From the NCBI GenBank assembly GCA_949987705.1, contig OX465281.1:199999112-200063111 (forward strand): a stretch of DNA of 64,000 nucleotides, given 5' to 3'. Position numbers and translations under genes: made by a program. Positions within the stretch are counted from its first letter, which is position 1. Each line of letters opens with the position of its first letter. Source of the stretch: Thereva unica. Lineage: Eukaryota > Arthropoda > Insecta > Diptera > Therevidae. Of this stretch, positions 1 to 11,644 are shown one piece after another. The notes below the pieces were generated by a model. It worked only from the letters and a program-made list of their open reading frames with translations. It was not told the DNA's origin and did not search any database.

Positions 1-1273
1 TTTTCGGTGCATGCTGGTACATCGAATTGTGTAAGAATGGCGGAATCCGTTGTATCTTCTTCAAAATTATCAATTAAGTCCATCGAGTTCTGCCCTTCAT
101 ATGTAATGATAATATTGTGAAGAATTACAGATGCTAGCACGACACACTTTATCATTTCTATTTTTCTGAATGGAATTTTTTCCAATATACGAAATTTCGA
201 TTTAAGTATCCCAAAAGACTGTTCTATTATTGCTCGGCTAGAGCTTAGCTGACTATTGAAGTGCTTTTGCTCTGCCTTTAAATACCCATTATCCCTATAC
301 GGAACAAGAAGATACGACGTCAATGGGTACGCAGAGTCTCCCAGAAGATGTACATCTGCTGGCAATGCCAAAAGACCAGACTCCAAATTTTTCCCAAGAG
401 AGCTATTTTTAAACACTTCAGCGTCGTGTGATCTTCCTGGCCACCCAAAAAATATATCAGTAAATATTCCTTCGCTGTTACACACACCCTATTTAAAAAA
501 TATACATTCATATTTATATGTAATTATAGTATTAGCATCGTAAAATATTACTTGTAAGATCATGGAATGGTACCCCTTCCTATTATAATAACTAGAAGGG
601 TCATCACTGGGCGGAAAAATTGGAATATGGGTACCATCGATGCATCCTAGTGTATTGGGAAAACTATTTGGGCCTCGTAAAGAATTGAACTTTAAAACTG
701 TTTGATTTATTTCGTTTCTTGTTTTTGGAAAACGTATAACTTTGGAGGTAAGTTTACTAATTAGTTTACAAGTCTGGCAAATAATTACAGATATTGTGCT
801 TATTGATTTGTTGAACCTGTCTGACAATTCTCTTAAGCTATTTTTATTCCCCAATGCCCACAGCGTTATGTACAGTCTTTCTGCTAATATTTTTGGCCTA
901 CCTTTTGTAGAACACCAATGTGACTGTAACATATTATTCAGAATCTGAAAGCAAAAATTCTATATCAACTAATTCACATTTCATAATAATTCAAAATAAG
1001 TGCCTTAAAGGTGTTTTTATTCATCCTAAAATGACTATAAAAAACTGAAGAGTCGAACTCTTCAATTGTCTTCATATAAGTTGTTATTTTTGGGATTCTA
1101 TTTCTTTGTTGTTTAAAATATTTGGTCAGTAGCACAATTTTTTTCTTCCGGTAAGTACTTCGTTTTCCATAATTGTTATTATATTTAATGCACATACTGA
1201 TATTTTCAAGAAAAAAATTCCGTAATTCACTTTCTACAACATTTTTAAGTATAAAATTCGCCATGACGACCAC
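1..1273 (-). CDS. HARBI1-like PIF/Harbinger transposase, 3' end cut by window edge
   Basis: DDE nuclease of the PIF/Harbinger (HARBI1, DDE_Tnp_4) family, which cuts and joins transposon ends with a MADF/Myb partner. Three coding blocks are visible: 978-1273 (N-terminal helical region starting MVVMANF), 552-944 and 1-488. The last two are joined by a 63-nt intron (489-551) with a GTAATA donor, a CTAAT branch site and a TAG acceptor; across it the frame reads on as MILQ-GVCNSEGIFTDIFFGWPG. All three catalytic residues are present: D in GCIDGTH, D in LLGDSAYP, E in AIIEQSFGIL. No stop occurs in exon 3 up to base 1. The first junction is poor: only 33 nt separate block 1 from block 2 and the phases disagree by one base, so block 1 may be decayed or an exon lost. 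It is either a transposon copy or a domesticated HARBI1-type gene; the sequence shown cannot decide. Confidence 0.8.
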
Positions 1274-1597
1274 TGCTGATCTGACAGCCTAAAAATATGA
1301 CTCATAATATCTGCCTTATAACATCTGACTTTTATTTCACTCTAGTCAGCGTGAAAATAATCAGAACTGGCTGAAAAGTCAGAAAAAATCTGAATTACCG
1401 AAAACGGCCTAGATTCTCGACAGCATAAAGGTCATTTCCCGAGCCTCTAGTCTTTCACAAAAAAAAAGTTCACGTCAGAATTGCATACGAGCTTTTGCTT
1501 GTGGCGTCTTGGTGAAGGCGAGAAGCGATTAAAAACAAAAAAAAATTATAGTACTTGGTGGCGAAGTACTGGCCGACACGCACATGACAGTAAAGCT

Positions 1598-1919
1598 GGA
1601 ATTACATAATTGCGTTGCATTGCATTGCTATATTTGGGTGGATTTAACTGCGATGCGTTACATTATATGGATTTGACACATTAATGCGTTGCGTGTCAGC
1701 ACTTAATTGCGTTTTGAAATTTGAATTCCACTTGAAGAACAAATTTGACAGATTATTGAATGCGTTGTATGCGTAAAAGTTGAAAGTTAAGCAACTGTTG
1801 CATTGCATTGCGATGCATTGAAGGTAGTGCCGCATTAATAGGTCTGCCATCATTAAATTATTCAGAGTAAACTTGATCTGTCAACGCATTCATGCAACGC
1901 AATGCAATTATGTACTTCC
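1598..1919. mobile_element. MITE with short inverted repeats, GCATTGC-rich
   Basis: The left end GGAATTACATAATTGCGTTG (1598 on) is matched in reverse by the right end, AATTATGTACTTCC, which closes at 1919. The interior repeats variants of GCATTGC and GCGTTGC. It has no coding capacity; a 69-codon frame inside it is not protein-like. I could not define a clean target duplication, so the superfamily is open. Confidence 0.55.
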
Positions 1920-2039
1920 TGCTTAACTGATGCGGTCTCACGATGCAAGCAGCTGCACTAGAGTAATCGACTAGGCCACCTCGTAGTGTTTATGCGGTGC
2001 AGTATCAAGGTACGCAAGGCTTCTGCTGCAGATATGGCA

Positions 2040-2500
2040 TGCACCTATAGCTTAGGGATGTAAAACTTGCTAGACATTGTAGAATCTTGATTTACGCTGA
2101 CGACATCAAATTGTACCGTTATATTAAGAGTATTGAGCATTGCAAACTTTTGCAAGTCGACCTTGACACCTCTTACTATTTACTACTTCTCACTGAGTCA
2201 TCTTCCTTGGGAAGACCCATTAGTTCTTCCATCATGAATACCGTCTTAAGTTACTGAACTAAGGCACTCTCCACAAGCGTCGTGAGGTGGCCGATGTTGT
2301 ATTCGTTTACCAGCTCCGCAATGGAAGGGTTGACTCAGGGTTTCTAAGTCGCCATTCGTGGTTCAGTCAGCGAGAGCAGTTATAATTTGAGAGGGCCACC
2401 TCTTTTACACATCAAATCCTCTATCACCAATTACGGTAAATCAAACCGTTACGGTATATCAAAAGAACTCAAGAATATTTTTCTTACATGTTCTTGTATT
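2040..2500 (+). pseudogene. Non-LTR RT relic (family D, 3' end)
   Basis: Decayed 3' end of a non-LTR reverse transcriptase. Near 2095-2170 the translation gives IYADDIKLYRYIKS, the RT catalytic box, and near 2250-2440 it gives the C-terminal stretch ESSYNLRGPPLLHIKSS, with stops and shifts between. The same C-terminal motif (SRYNLRGPPLLHINSS) is found at 13.9-14.4 kb and 63.35-64 kb, so all three belong to one family. Too broken to give one reading frame. Confidence 0.65.
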
Positions 2501-3139
2501 CGTTATAAAAAAGGCAAAACATTGCATTGATGACAGTCAACATGAAAGAGATTTGCTCTTGAGTACATTTCCAAAAGCTTTTTTTTACATTTAAACTCTG
2601 ATTTTAAATTAATATTGCTTACTAATTCCCATCATATATCATCATCATCTAATCTTCATTATACGAAATTATTTAAATACCAAATCGTGTAATTTTAACG
2701 TTTGTCATTTATAACATATTTATCGTCAGCTTTCATCAAACGGCATCAATCATTTTCGAAAGGCGATCTTTTATTAAGAATTTGCATTTAAAATTTTAAA
2801 TCAAACATCAGCGTTGAATAATGTACATATATTAAAAAATATCAAATTGATTCCGTCGCGAAGATAACAATTTAGACCAATTTAAAATGTAAAAAGGTCT
2901 GCAAGGTATGCAATTAAGGTAGCTCTAGTTTTGTTATAAATTCGGTGTTTTATTATGTAAAAACAAACTCAACTAATGTGTTTGCCCTTAATGGAAAAGG
3001 TCAAAACATTTTCTTCTACGCAAAACTGAAAAACAAAAAACGATTAACAAACTGTTATTTTCCCTTAAAGTTTACAAAAACCTTTGAATTAGGGCTATTA
3101 CGTTTTGCGAATTAATTTTCACTGAAATTTAATTTTCAT
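2501..3139. other. Unassigned AT-rich DNA
   Basis: No frame, inverted repeat or recognisable element was found in this stretch. It lies between two decayed non-LTR fragments. Confidence 0.5.
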
Positions 3140-4440
3140 CTGAAATAAAGCCTAGGAATCACCCATTGTTCTACTAGTCTGTCATGTTGTTCAGGTCGTG
3201 GTGCAATGTCTGAGAATAGGAAAGGCTACCGGTGTGGGCGGTGATCTAAGTAGGTGTCGATGAACTTTACGTTTAAACTCTCGCATTATTATGTTATACC
3301 TATTCGAAAATGCCGACTGCAGAAATATATTCCACAATCGAATTGTTCTGTTTATAAACGATATTCTACGCCGTGCGTGAAAAGAAGACTGTAGTGTGAG
3401 TAGTGATCGAGTGGGCTTACCATGAATTGTGTGTGGGAAAAGGGCTGCCATCACACAAGATTTAAATCAGTGGAACAGTCGTTATAGTAATAGCGATACA
3501 ATTTTGAAAGGGCAGCTACATTCCCACGATGCGATGGTCTAATGAGTCTATTAGTCCATTCAAAACGCGCGTTTGGGTGTTCCAAAATAACACCGTTAAG
3601 AAAATCGAACCCTAAAGGTTTTTGGGGTCGCTGATCACGAAAATCGGGGTCCCGCGGTCATGGGCGTCACCTTAAAAATGCAAAAAACACCCCTTTTTAG
3701 GGGGTTTTCGCGATTATTTCAATAATAATGAAAACTAATGCAACAAACAACTAATGTTTGTACTAAATCAAGGCGAACTTTATGATTAGGGGTAGTCCTA
3801 AAGGGTTGAAACCACCCCTAAATCGACTAAAAATAGAAAAAAATGTAAACATTATTTTTTTTAAGTTTATGCCTCAAATTCGATTGTGGGCATACTGTCA
3901 GGCAAAACTAAATTAAATTTTTTGCATTTTTAAGGGTGACGCCCATGTTTTAGGACCGCGGGACCCCGATTTTCATGATCAGCGACCCCAAAAACCTTTA
4001 GAGTTCGATTTTCTTAACGGTGTTATTTTGGAACACCCCCCTCCGCGTTTTGAATGGACTATATGTATTCTTGATGGATATGGATGGAAACGTACCATCG
4101 CCAAAGAAGCGAAGTTTTGCGCCTTGTCCAGCCACGCCAAAGGAGCCTTTTGGCTCGCTAGCACAGATAAATAAGTTCTAGAAGCGAGGCCGAAAGCAGG
4201 AATTGTAGAATACGAAATCGCATGCATTGATAATATTTTTTGATGATTTGAAATTATATGATCATTCCATCCCAGATCCTCGGTTAAAGTTATAGGGTCC
4301 GGAACCGATAAAAAGTTCAGTGCCAAAAAGAAAACTCTCAATCCAATTCTTCAGAATAAAGCCGATACCAACAGGTAGCAGTTTAGTCAACAGAGCAAAA
4401 AGCCTTGGAAATATCTAGAGCAGCCAGACCAGGTTCACCA
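3140..4440 (-). pseudogene. Non-LTR RT relic (family B), split by a MITE
   Basis: This is a decayed copy of the family whose best copy is at 31.2-33.3 kb. The 3' untranslated part and C-terminus lie at 3140-3550: the frame from 3454 to 3191 carries FINRTIRLWNIFLQS, compared with FINRTTRLWNSLPQS in the better copy. The thumb region resumes at about 4062-4440, with LGWNDHIISNHQ matching LRWNNHIFQIAKQ and APLAWLDKAQN matching TTLAWLDKVHN. A MITE at 3552-4061 separates the halves. Several frameshifts and internal deletions make it non-functional. Confidence 0.75.
3552..4061. mobile_element. Long-TIR MITE inside a non-LTR relic
   Basis: The two ends are inverted copies over about 140 bp, starting AGTCCATTCAAAACGCG at 3553 and closing with its complement at 4060. 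A TAT is present on both sides (3549-3551 and 4062-4064), a possible 3-bp target duplication. The interior has no coding capacity. The arms carry a block around a GGTCGCTGATCA motif; a loosely similar block occurs near 26.2 kb, so related repeats may be spread through the region. Confidence 0.8.
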
Positions 4441-5040
4441 TGGCTTATATATGTAGAATAAGTGCGATTAAGCAAAGCTACAGTAATAAAGACGCTAGGA
4501 GTTTCTACAAAGATGTCAACATGATTAGGAAAGGATACAAACCCACCTGTACCATGGTAAGAAGAGAAGATGGTACTATCGCTAGTAATATCGGTGACAT
4601 ACTCGAGGTGTGGGAGAAATATTTTAGAGACTTCTTCAAAGAGAACATAAACCTAACACAGGGATAAGCACACAATCATAGTACAGATGACCAGGCATAC
4701 CATACGCCAAATCCCATAATAGCAGAAGTTGCAAATGCCGTAGCGAAGCTGAAAAATCATAAGGCTCCAGGTCCAGATGGCATATCCACGCAAATTTTAC
4801 AAAATGGTGGGGAGAAGTTTTGCCAGGCCTTACATAGTCTCATTGTAAAACTATGAAGAAGCAGCTAGATGCCAGAAAAATGGCTTTTAGGCACTATTGT
4901 ATATAGTTCATAAAAAGGTGACTTGATGAACTATTGTCCAATATCTTTGTTGAACGCAGTTTTCAAAGTGCTTTCACATATTTTATTTAATAGACTGAAA
5001 CCACAGTTAGGATAAAGTAGGTCTTTCTAGCAAATAAAAG
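4440..5040 (+). pseudogene. RTE-like reverse transcriptase relic
   Basis: Fragment of an endonuclease-RT polyprotein covering the start of the RT domain. The first frame (4440-4664) gives an upstream helix region ending VWEKYFRDFFKENI. After a stop, the region at 4715-5010 reads KLKNHKAPGPDGISTQILQ, then QMPEKWLLGTIVY, YCPISLLNAVFKVLSHILF and NRLKPQLG, with stops between. NHKAPGPDG and the ISLLNxxFKVLSxIL block are typical RT motifs of RTE-like elements. No catalytic ADD box is present, so the copy is truncated as well as mutated. Confidence 0.75.
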
Positions 5041-5239
5041 AATACACAATTACCTAAAAAAAACAAGCCTTATTATGTTGCTCTTCGGAAATCGGTAATT
5101 AACGCTTAACTAGTAATTAAACACAAATAAAAGGTGGTCTGCCAGGCACTTGGCACCGGCACAGATCCGGCAGACCTGTGTTTTATAGTGTAAAAATGTT
5201 CAAATTTTAATTTGTTTATAGTTTAAAACTGTTACTCGA
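5041..5239. other. Unassigned short spacer
   Basis: A small imperfect hairpin around GGTCTGCCAGGCACTTGG and GATCCGGCAGACC (about 5132-5180) is the only structure seen. Confidence 0.3.
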
Positions 5240-5840
5240 TAGGTCAGTTGGGGTCCTAAAACAACAAAAAACTTGTTGGGTTGTGGGTTTGACCCTTTCG
5301 GTACCAGTATGATGAACGTAGGCAGAAAACTGACTTCTTAGATATTTATAATACGTTTAGTAATAGTTCTATAATTTGACAATTGATAACTTATTAGGAA
5401 GCCATCACTCTGCTGAATCCAGAAAAGGTAACTTCATTTCGAAAGGGTTTCATTTCAAAAAGTTTAATAGACATTAGAAAAAATAACCACTTTAAAGTGT
5501 TTGTGTTCGTTATCCGAAGTATTTTCATTTAAACAAAAAAGAGCTCGACCGAATACTATGAAATTTTTTCAGAGCATGATTTCTTTAATATTCTTCGATC
5601 GGTACCTTAAAGAACTCGATATCGTTTTTGGTTCGCGCGATATCGTGCAGATACAAAAATAACAAACATCGTTTAAACCATAAAAACGGCTTGACCGAAT
5701 GCTATGAAAATCTTTTCCGATAATATTTTTGTTAATACCCTTCGAACGGAACCTCATCGAAGTTGATATTATAATTGGTTCGTGCGATATCGCGCAGGTT
5801 CAAAAATCACGTACGTCTTTTAAACACAAGAAAATTTTTT
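5240..5840 (-). repeat. Tandem-repeat element copy 1 (~140-bp monomers)
   Basis: Two to three monomers of roughly 140-147 bp carry the landmark GGTTCG(C/T)GCGATATCG(C/T)GCAG (5630 and 5777). Next to the array, 5270-5325 carries GGGTTTGACCCTTTCG and ATGATGAACGTAG. The same monomers and the same flanking block occur in reverse order and orientation at 27.86-29.17 kb, so this is a second copy of one mobile element and not a local duplication. The 62-codon frame inside it is a by-product of the repeats. Confidence 0.65.
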
Positions 5841-6625
5841 TTTTTAAACTGACTTCAGAAAACAACCAATCCCGCGATGCACAAAAAAGGATGAAATAAT
5901 TGTTTGTAATTCTTAACAACATTAATCCAATCAGAATGGATCTAGAAAAAAGAATCACTTTTGAAGACGGCTCTACAACAGGGATCCGGCCCTAGCCTTT
6001 CGCAATAAATGTGTGGTTCACTGGTAAAGCCGGGCAACTCTGCACTTCATAACACTAGACGTTTTGGAATCACATTCCGTCATATTCCCTGCTACAAAAC
6101 CAAAGCAACTCCAGAACTGTACTGTAGTGCTAAAATACTCGATTCATCGACATTTTTGAGAATTGCCCTGTCAGATGCAACAGATTACAAATACTTGTGT
6201 AACTTTCATCCCGAGTAAAAATAATTTAGTTAGGTTAATATTTGCAAATGCGCCCGCAACTAGCACGCATAGTGAACAAATGCGCTTGCCACACGGGTAT
6301 GCACGCTCCCGCTACAGGCCTGAAAATCCAAAAATGCGACCGCCAGAGATATACACGTCTCTGTTACAGATATGAATGTATTCGGAATTGACCAACGTAA
6401 TGGTCCCTTTACTAAGTGGTCCCCCGACTAAGTAAAACCCACATCCAATGCTGCTTGACCTGCATAACCGAACGAGAACTGTTCTACTGAAACTGCTCAG
6501 CAGCACCCTTTTTATCACCAAGTTATTGCCCCGTTTGGACTCGTTAGTTCGTGTCTGTAGCGGGCTGCATTTGAAAAAGTATAATGTTTACTCAGACGCA
6601 TATCGTGCTGATTTTGGGTGCCATG
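5841..6625. other. Unassigned stretch
   Basis: Short frames here do not resemble proteins. A block near 5850 (AACTGACTTCAGAAAACAACC) is reminiscent of repeat tails but could not be tied to an element. Confidence 0.4.
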
Positions 6626-6710
6626 CAGGCAAACCCCTCTTTCCCACTGGGCACTCTGGGCAAATGCCCAGGGCCCCGTGATCGATAGGGGCCCCCTAGT
6701 CCTTGCCAGA
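6626..6710. repeat. Left inverted repeat of a hAT (ZMYM1-like) element
   Basis: A block reading ATGCAGGCAAACCC, then CACTCTGGGCAAATGCCC and AGGGGCCCC is matched in inverted order at 11645-11730 (GGGGCCCC, ATATGCCCAGAG, GGGTTTGCATGCAGG). The pair brackets the transposase halves at 9.4 and 11.0 kb, so they are the likely ends of that element. Exact ends and target duplication are not clear. Confidence 0.5.
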
Positions 6711-6849
6711 TCACTAAACGAAAACCGATATTTATTGCCGAAAAACTTTTTTGATTCGAATAAATCGAACCTAAATTACTGACTACAATACCAATTTGTT
6801 TCCAGCTTTTGCATGCGCAAAGCTAATATACTCTCATAGTACAGGAAAA

Positions 6850-8480
6850 ATAGTAAAAATAGCGGAAATGATTGGGTACAGGCTGAAAATTGGCACGGAG
6901 CTTCCTTTTAGGGTTCTTAATAAGGGGTTATAAAGTCTACCGATTTTCTACCCCGGGAACCTTTCTTTTTAGGGGGTTTTAGGGTCAAAATATCTGTTTT
7001 TTGCAAATGCATCTGAAACCGTAAGTCCTATCATAAAAAAATGTTCACAAAGTTTGTAGCTCATACGATTTTCTACAAAAAATGTTATTATACATTTTCC
7101 CGTACGTATTGCCATTCATGAGATATCACCGTTTTAAAGATTTAAAATATTCATATGAACTCATTCGCGACTTGTATAGGTTTTCCGACGTTCAAGTTGG
7201 ACTACTTTTCTAATTTTTTCAGGGGTCATTCCTGGATGTATTTGGAGGAAAAATGTGTTCTAGATAGGGGGCTAACCATTGAGATACAGGATGTTCGCGA
7301 AAAAACAATGTCTTTTTTTGTCATTTATTTAGAGTTGAATAACTCCTAGACTAATTATCGTAAACCAATATACTTAGACTCATCTTTTAGGTCAAAGTGT
7401 ATTCTTTTATTTGATATAAAGAGCAGGAACTTGAGTGCCTCCGTTTAGAAGATATGTAGGTTCAAAGCATGAGCGAAATGTTTAAAAGCCTAATGATATT
7501 TTTTTTAAATCACGCTACGCATAATTTGCAGTAAATTATATATTTTGATTGGCAAGATAGTAATTTAGATTTGTTCATTAATTTTTAAATTTGAAAAATA
7601 AAAATAATACTTTTTATCAATATATGTAATACAGTGAGTCACTTACACTACGTCACTTACGTAATAGAAAAATCTATATCTCGAAAACGGGCACAGATAG
7701 CCCCCTCTTTTTGTTGATCATGTTTTGTCTACTATCTGACATAATTTAGATATAATTTTGTATTATTGTTCCAATTTGGACCATTTGGTAAAAAAAAAAC
7801 AGAAAATATACTTTAAATTGAATAAATAATATCATTAGGCTTTTAAACATTTCGCTCATGCTTTGAACCTACATATCTTCTAAACGGAGGCACTCAAGTT
7901 CCTGCTCTTTATATCAAATAAAAGAATACACTTTGACCTAAAAGATGAGTCTAAGTATATTGGTTTACGATAATTAGTCTAGGAGTTATTCAACTCTAAA
8001 TAAATGACAAAAAAAGACATTGTTTTTTCGCGAACATCCTGTATCTCAATGGTTAGCCCCCTATCTAGAACACATTTTTCCTCCAAATACATCCAGGAAT
8101 GACCCCTGAAAAAATTAGAAAAGTAGTCCAACTTGAACGTCGGAAAACCTATACAAGTCGCGAATGAGTTCATATGAATATTTTAAATCTTTAAAACGGT
8201 GATATCTCATGAATGGCAATACGTACGGGAAAATGTATAATAACATTTTTTGTAGAAAATCGTATGAGCTACAAACTTTGTGAACATTTTTTTATGATAG
8301 GACTTACGGTTTCAGATGCATTTGCAAAAAACAGATATTTTGACCCTAAAACCCCCTAAAAAGAAAGGTTCCCGGGGTAGAAAATCGGTAGACTTTATAA
8401 CCCCTTATTAAGAACCCTAAAAGGAAGCTCTGTGCCAATTTTCAGCCTGTACCCGACCATTTCCGCTATTTCGCTTTTTT
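6850..8480. mobile_element. Foldback element with ~640-bp nearly identical arms
   Basis: The left arm (about 6861-7500) and right arm (about 7828-8467) are inverted copies with only a few visible differences, for example CACGGAGC against CACAGAGC near the outer end. As a result the same 64-codon frame appears on plus at 7155-7349 and on minus at 7979-8173. A unique 327-bp AT-rich loop lies between the arms. No transposase is encoded, so the element is non-autonomous. Weaker similarity extends outward to TAGTACAG on both sides. Confidence 0.9.
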
Positions 8481-8582
8481 CGGCTTAATTTGACTGTACT
8501 ATCACCCAAAAATTAGGCTTTCCGATTTCAGCATGCTTAGATAAATTCAAATATATAAAAATACAATTCAATGGTATACTAA

Positions 8583-8941
8583 GGGCCTGTGTGAATTGGG
8601 ACTAAATTGATGACTAAACTAAATTTTGCAGTTTTTGTCGTTAATGAAGGGAATTGCTGTGTGAATTCATTTGATGACTAAATTCAATTGACAATAGTTT
8701 TTACTTTTATAATTTATAGTATATGATTTTTATACAGTAAGCAACTAAATTTATGGATGCAGAAGATATCATTATTGACAGCAGCCTATTAGTTCTTCAT
8801 TTTATTTGCCATTGTATTGAATTATTTTGAAACAAATTCAACATCAATTTAGTCAACTGTCAAAAAATTTAGTCTCCTCGCCAAAAGACTAAATACTGTA
8901 TTATCGACACTAAATTTTAGTCATCGAATTCACACAGGCCC
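8583..8941. mobile_element. Harbinger-type MITE (TIR GGGCCTGTGTGAATT)
   Basis: A 359-bp element with inverted ends GGGCCTGTGTGAATT and AATTCACACAGGCCC, flanked by TAA at 8580-8582 and 8942-8944. A 3-bp TAA/TTA duplication is the PIF/Harbinger hallmark. It has no coding capacity. Confidence 0.88.
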
Positions 8942-9401
8942 TAAGTACGTAAAATTCTCTAAAAATTATATGCATTATGTCTCGATTTCTGATGCGTTGT
9001 TCTCGCGATATTTAATCAACAAAATATAAAAAAAGCTAATTTTTTATAAACGAAAAAAATATGCACGCTTTTGTTTACAAATAATAGATAGCGGTGAATT
9101 TAAAAAAACGATTCTACTGGCCTAATAGATGTAGATATACAAAAAATATTTGTTAAAGTAATTTTTCGAATTATTAATTGTTAACGGACTGAGGTTCTTG
9201 TTCGACAACAGACATCGCTAAGATCTACTCGCAGGAATTCCCCTGTATTTGTCTGTGGTATTGTGACGTTGTTTTAGTTTGTAGTTTTTATTGATTGTGC
9301 TCTGAAGTATTCTTTGATTAAATCGTTGTTTGCTTGTTTTGTTTTGTGTAAGCAACTATTTCTGGCGTAAAAATAAATACCTACCGAATAATAATATAAA
9401 A

Positions 9402-10098
9402 TGTCGAAACGGTCATATCCTAGTGGATCGGAAAAAAGGAAAAAGCTTTACATCAAAAGGAAGTAATTGAAAAGTTACCAAAATTAACATCATATTTTAC
9501 CACTACTACTGGAGAAACTTCTGTAAGTGGCAATCATACAAAAAATCTTCCAAATGATGAGTCACAAATCGCGGGAATTTCTGAATCCTCATGTTCTACA
9601 CCACTTCCTAAAAATTTCGGAAAAGAGATTGAATCAGAAACCGACCATCCCTATGACGAGAGTGCAACAAATTTGGTGACTTCACGAATAGCGACAAGTG
9701 TGTCAGTAGAACAACAAAAATTTTCCAACCCGGAAGAAATATCACACGATCCTGCCGATTATGTCCATGAAAATTTTACAGAAAAAAATCGCGAAATTTG
9801 AATTCGTAAGGGACCTGTATATTTTCAAAATAAAGATTCTGACTTTTGCAAGACATCCAGAGCATACAAAGATGGTGATAAATCAGTAACTAGGTATTTG
9901 AACAAAGCATTATTTATTCGCAAATTGAGGAAAAATGAAAGCGTCGAAAGAAAATGGTTGTTGTACTCGCCTTCCAAAAACTCTGTATTTTGTTTTTCAT
10001 GCTCCTTGTTTAACCCTTCTGATGTAAATCTACGCTCTCCCAGTGGATGTAATGATTGGAAGCACATTAAAATAGCCCAGCACATAGGCAATCTATGA
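9402..10098 (+). pseudogene. hAT transposase, ZMYM1/DUF4371-like, N-terminal half
   Basis: Starts MSKRSYPSGSEKRKK, the usual beginning of this zinc-finger hAT family. It continues through broken frames to 9825-10098, where the translation has GPVYFQNKDSDFCKTSRAYK, ALFIRKLRKNESVERKWLLY, SKNSVFCFSCSLFNPSD and GCNDWKHIKIAQHIG, a TTF-type zinc-finger region with the WLxYSxxxxxxFCFxCxLF pattern. At least two frameshifts occur between 9460 and 9820. The coding region is interrupted downstream by a non-LTR fragment and resumes at 11.0 kb as the C-terminal dimerisation region. The central catalytic part is not seen, so it is an internally deleted, dead copy. Confidence 0.8.
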
Positions 10099-10165
10099 TG
10101 ACTTATTTGGCACGAAATAAAGCGGTTGGTAGAGTAGATATTGACTTATTAGCTGCGTTCCTTAT

Positions 10166-10997
10166 AAGCGCTCAGCAAGTTTTACCGTTATTTTCATAGC
10201 GACTGCTCCACTGAAATCAAAAAGCTCCTGCCTACACGGCAATTTTTCTCCCGCAACACAAGACCAAAGTCTAGAAATTAACAAGTCTTTCATCTTCATA
10301 TGGTTAATGAGTGAAAGACGAACAGCTATATGCATAAGTTCTTCAAATGACGATGTCAGGCTATCAGAGAGAGAATGCAATATTTTTATAAGCGCTAGCA
10401 TACAACTAAACAACAGAGTTTCTATAGGGATAATGTTGATGTATTGGTCCATATTTGCTCGTTTGTTTTGATGACTTCAATTTTGACAGCTGATTCAATT
10501 TTCTTTCCTTTTCTGTTCTGCATACTTTACCGTAAAGACAGAATCTGGCTTTGTCTCGCTGAATTCACGAAGTATGCGTTGAGTTTTGCTCAGCAGTGAT
10601 GTTCATATATGCACGCACACAACCAACCGGGTGAAATTTTTGTATGAAGATGAAAGACTTGTTATTACTAGACTTTGCACAAGACTAGCCAACTCGGCTC
10701 ACCCCTTCACCCTTCAGCCCTCCCCTTCACGCACATTACGTTTTAGCAGTTCGTTTATAAATAGAACAACTCGATTGTGGAACTATCTTCCGCAGTCGGT
10801 GTTTCCGAGCTCATATAACATCTCAGAGTTCAAACGCAAGGTTCATCGACATCTACTCATGCACCCCCCAGACCCCTAACCTATCCTATCTCATCTTTCT
10901 TTCAGATCAAGCTTACTACTATACATTGCACCATGACTTGCCAGACATGACGGACTAGTAGTACAAAGGGTGACTCCTAAGCTTCATCTTGCCACAA
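10166..10997 (+). pseudogene. Non-LTR family B 3' end inserted in the hAT gene
   Basis: 5'-truncated copy of the family at 31.2-33.3 kb. The part at 10170-10264 reads SKFYRYFHSDCSTEIKKLL; after a nested MITE (10265-10677) it resumes with TRLANSAHPFTLQPSPSRT and FINRTTRLWNYLPQSVFPS and stops after HRHLLMHPPDP. The 3' untranslated part, including GTACAAAGGGTGACTCCTAAG, ends in an A8 tract at about 10990-10997, after which hAT coding sequence resumes. Confidence 0.85.
10265..10677. mobile_element. hAT-type MITE with 8-bp target duplication
   Basis: A 413-bp element. Its ends are inverted copies starting CAAAGTCTAG and ending CTAGACTTTG, with similarity for about 35 bp. It is flanked by an exact 8-bp duplication CACAAGAC (10257-10264 and 10678-10685). 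An 8-bp duplication plus CA...TG ends is the hAT pattern. It sits inside a non-LTR fragment that sits inside a hAT transposase gene. Confidence 0.88.
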
Positions 10998-11000
10998 AAA

Positions 11001-11492
11001 AAAGGGATTAAGTTCGTATAAGAACATTAGTAAACGTTTTGATTTCTTTTTTCGCTTGAAAACTCTAAATTCTGAAGAGTTGAGACAAAGTTGTAAAGTA
11101 AAGAATTTGCTGAATTTTATTATCAAGATGTTAATGAGAAAGAGTTAGAAATGGAATGTCTGCATTTAACAGAATACTTGAAAATTGTTCACAGTGAAAA
11201 TGAGGGAACTAATAATAATTTGAAAGAAAACAAAATTGAAGACACATTTCCAAATGTAGAAATCTCATTGAGAATCTTTTTAAGCATGATGTTAACTAAC
11301 TGCAGTGGAAAACGCTCCTTCCCAAATTGAAAAGAATAAAAAATGAATTAAGAAGTACAATGCTTCAAGAGAGATTAACCAGTTTGTCGCTGATGTCCAT
11401 AGAATGTGATGTGCTCAAAAACATTGATTTTGAAGGAGTGATTAACGATTTTGCCCATCTCAAATCGAGAAGGGTTCCTCTTCAATCAACAT
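11001..11492 (+). pseudogene. hAT transposase C-terminal half (dimerisation region)
   Basis: Continuation of the transposase whose first half is at 9.4-10.1 kb. With frameshifts, the translation reads ISKRFDFFFRLKTLNSEELR, later EGTNNNLKENKIEDTFPNVE, then SLRIFLSMMLTNCSG, SFPKLKRIKNELRSTMLQ, RLTSLSLMSIECDVLK and NDFAHLKSRRVPLQST with a stop. LTNCSGxxSFxKLKRIKNxLRSTM is the hAT dimerisation signature of the ZMYM1-like group. Several indels are needed to read it, so it is a pseudogene. Confidence 0.8.
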
Positions 11493-11644
11493 AGATTCTT
11501 AAGTACTAACCTGTGAATGTTAAAAGAGTTACTTTTGTGGATTACATTACATTATCTATTCATTTAATGTGACTGTCAATAAAAATAAATCAAAAGTTTG
11601 CTTATCTACTTTCTTTGTTTATTCTAACAAAATAATATTCTGCC

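Noticed and set aside
7155..8173. Identical 64-codon frames on opposite strands
   Set aside because: They are the two arms of one foldback element; nothing in the peptide is protein-like.
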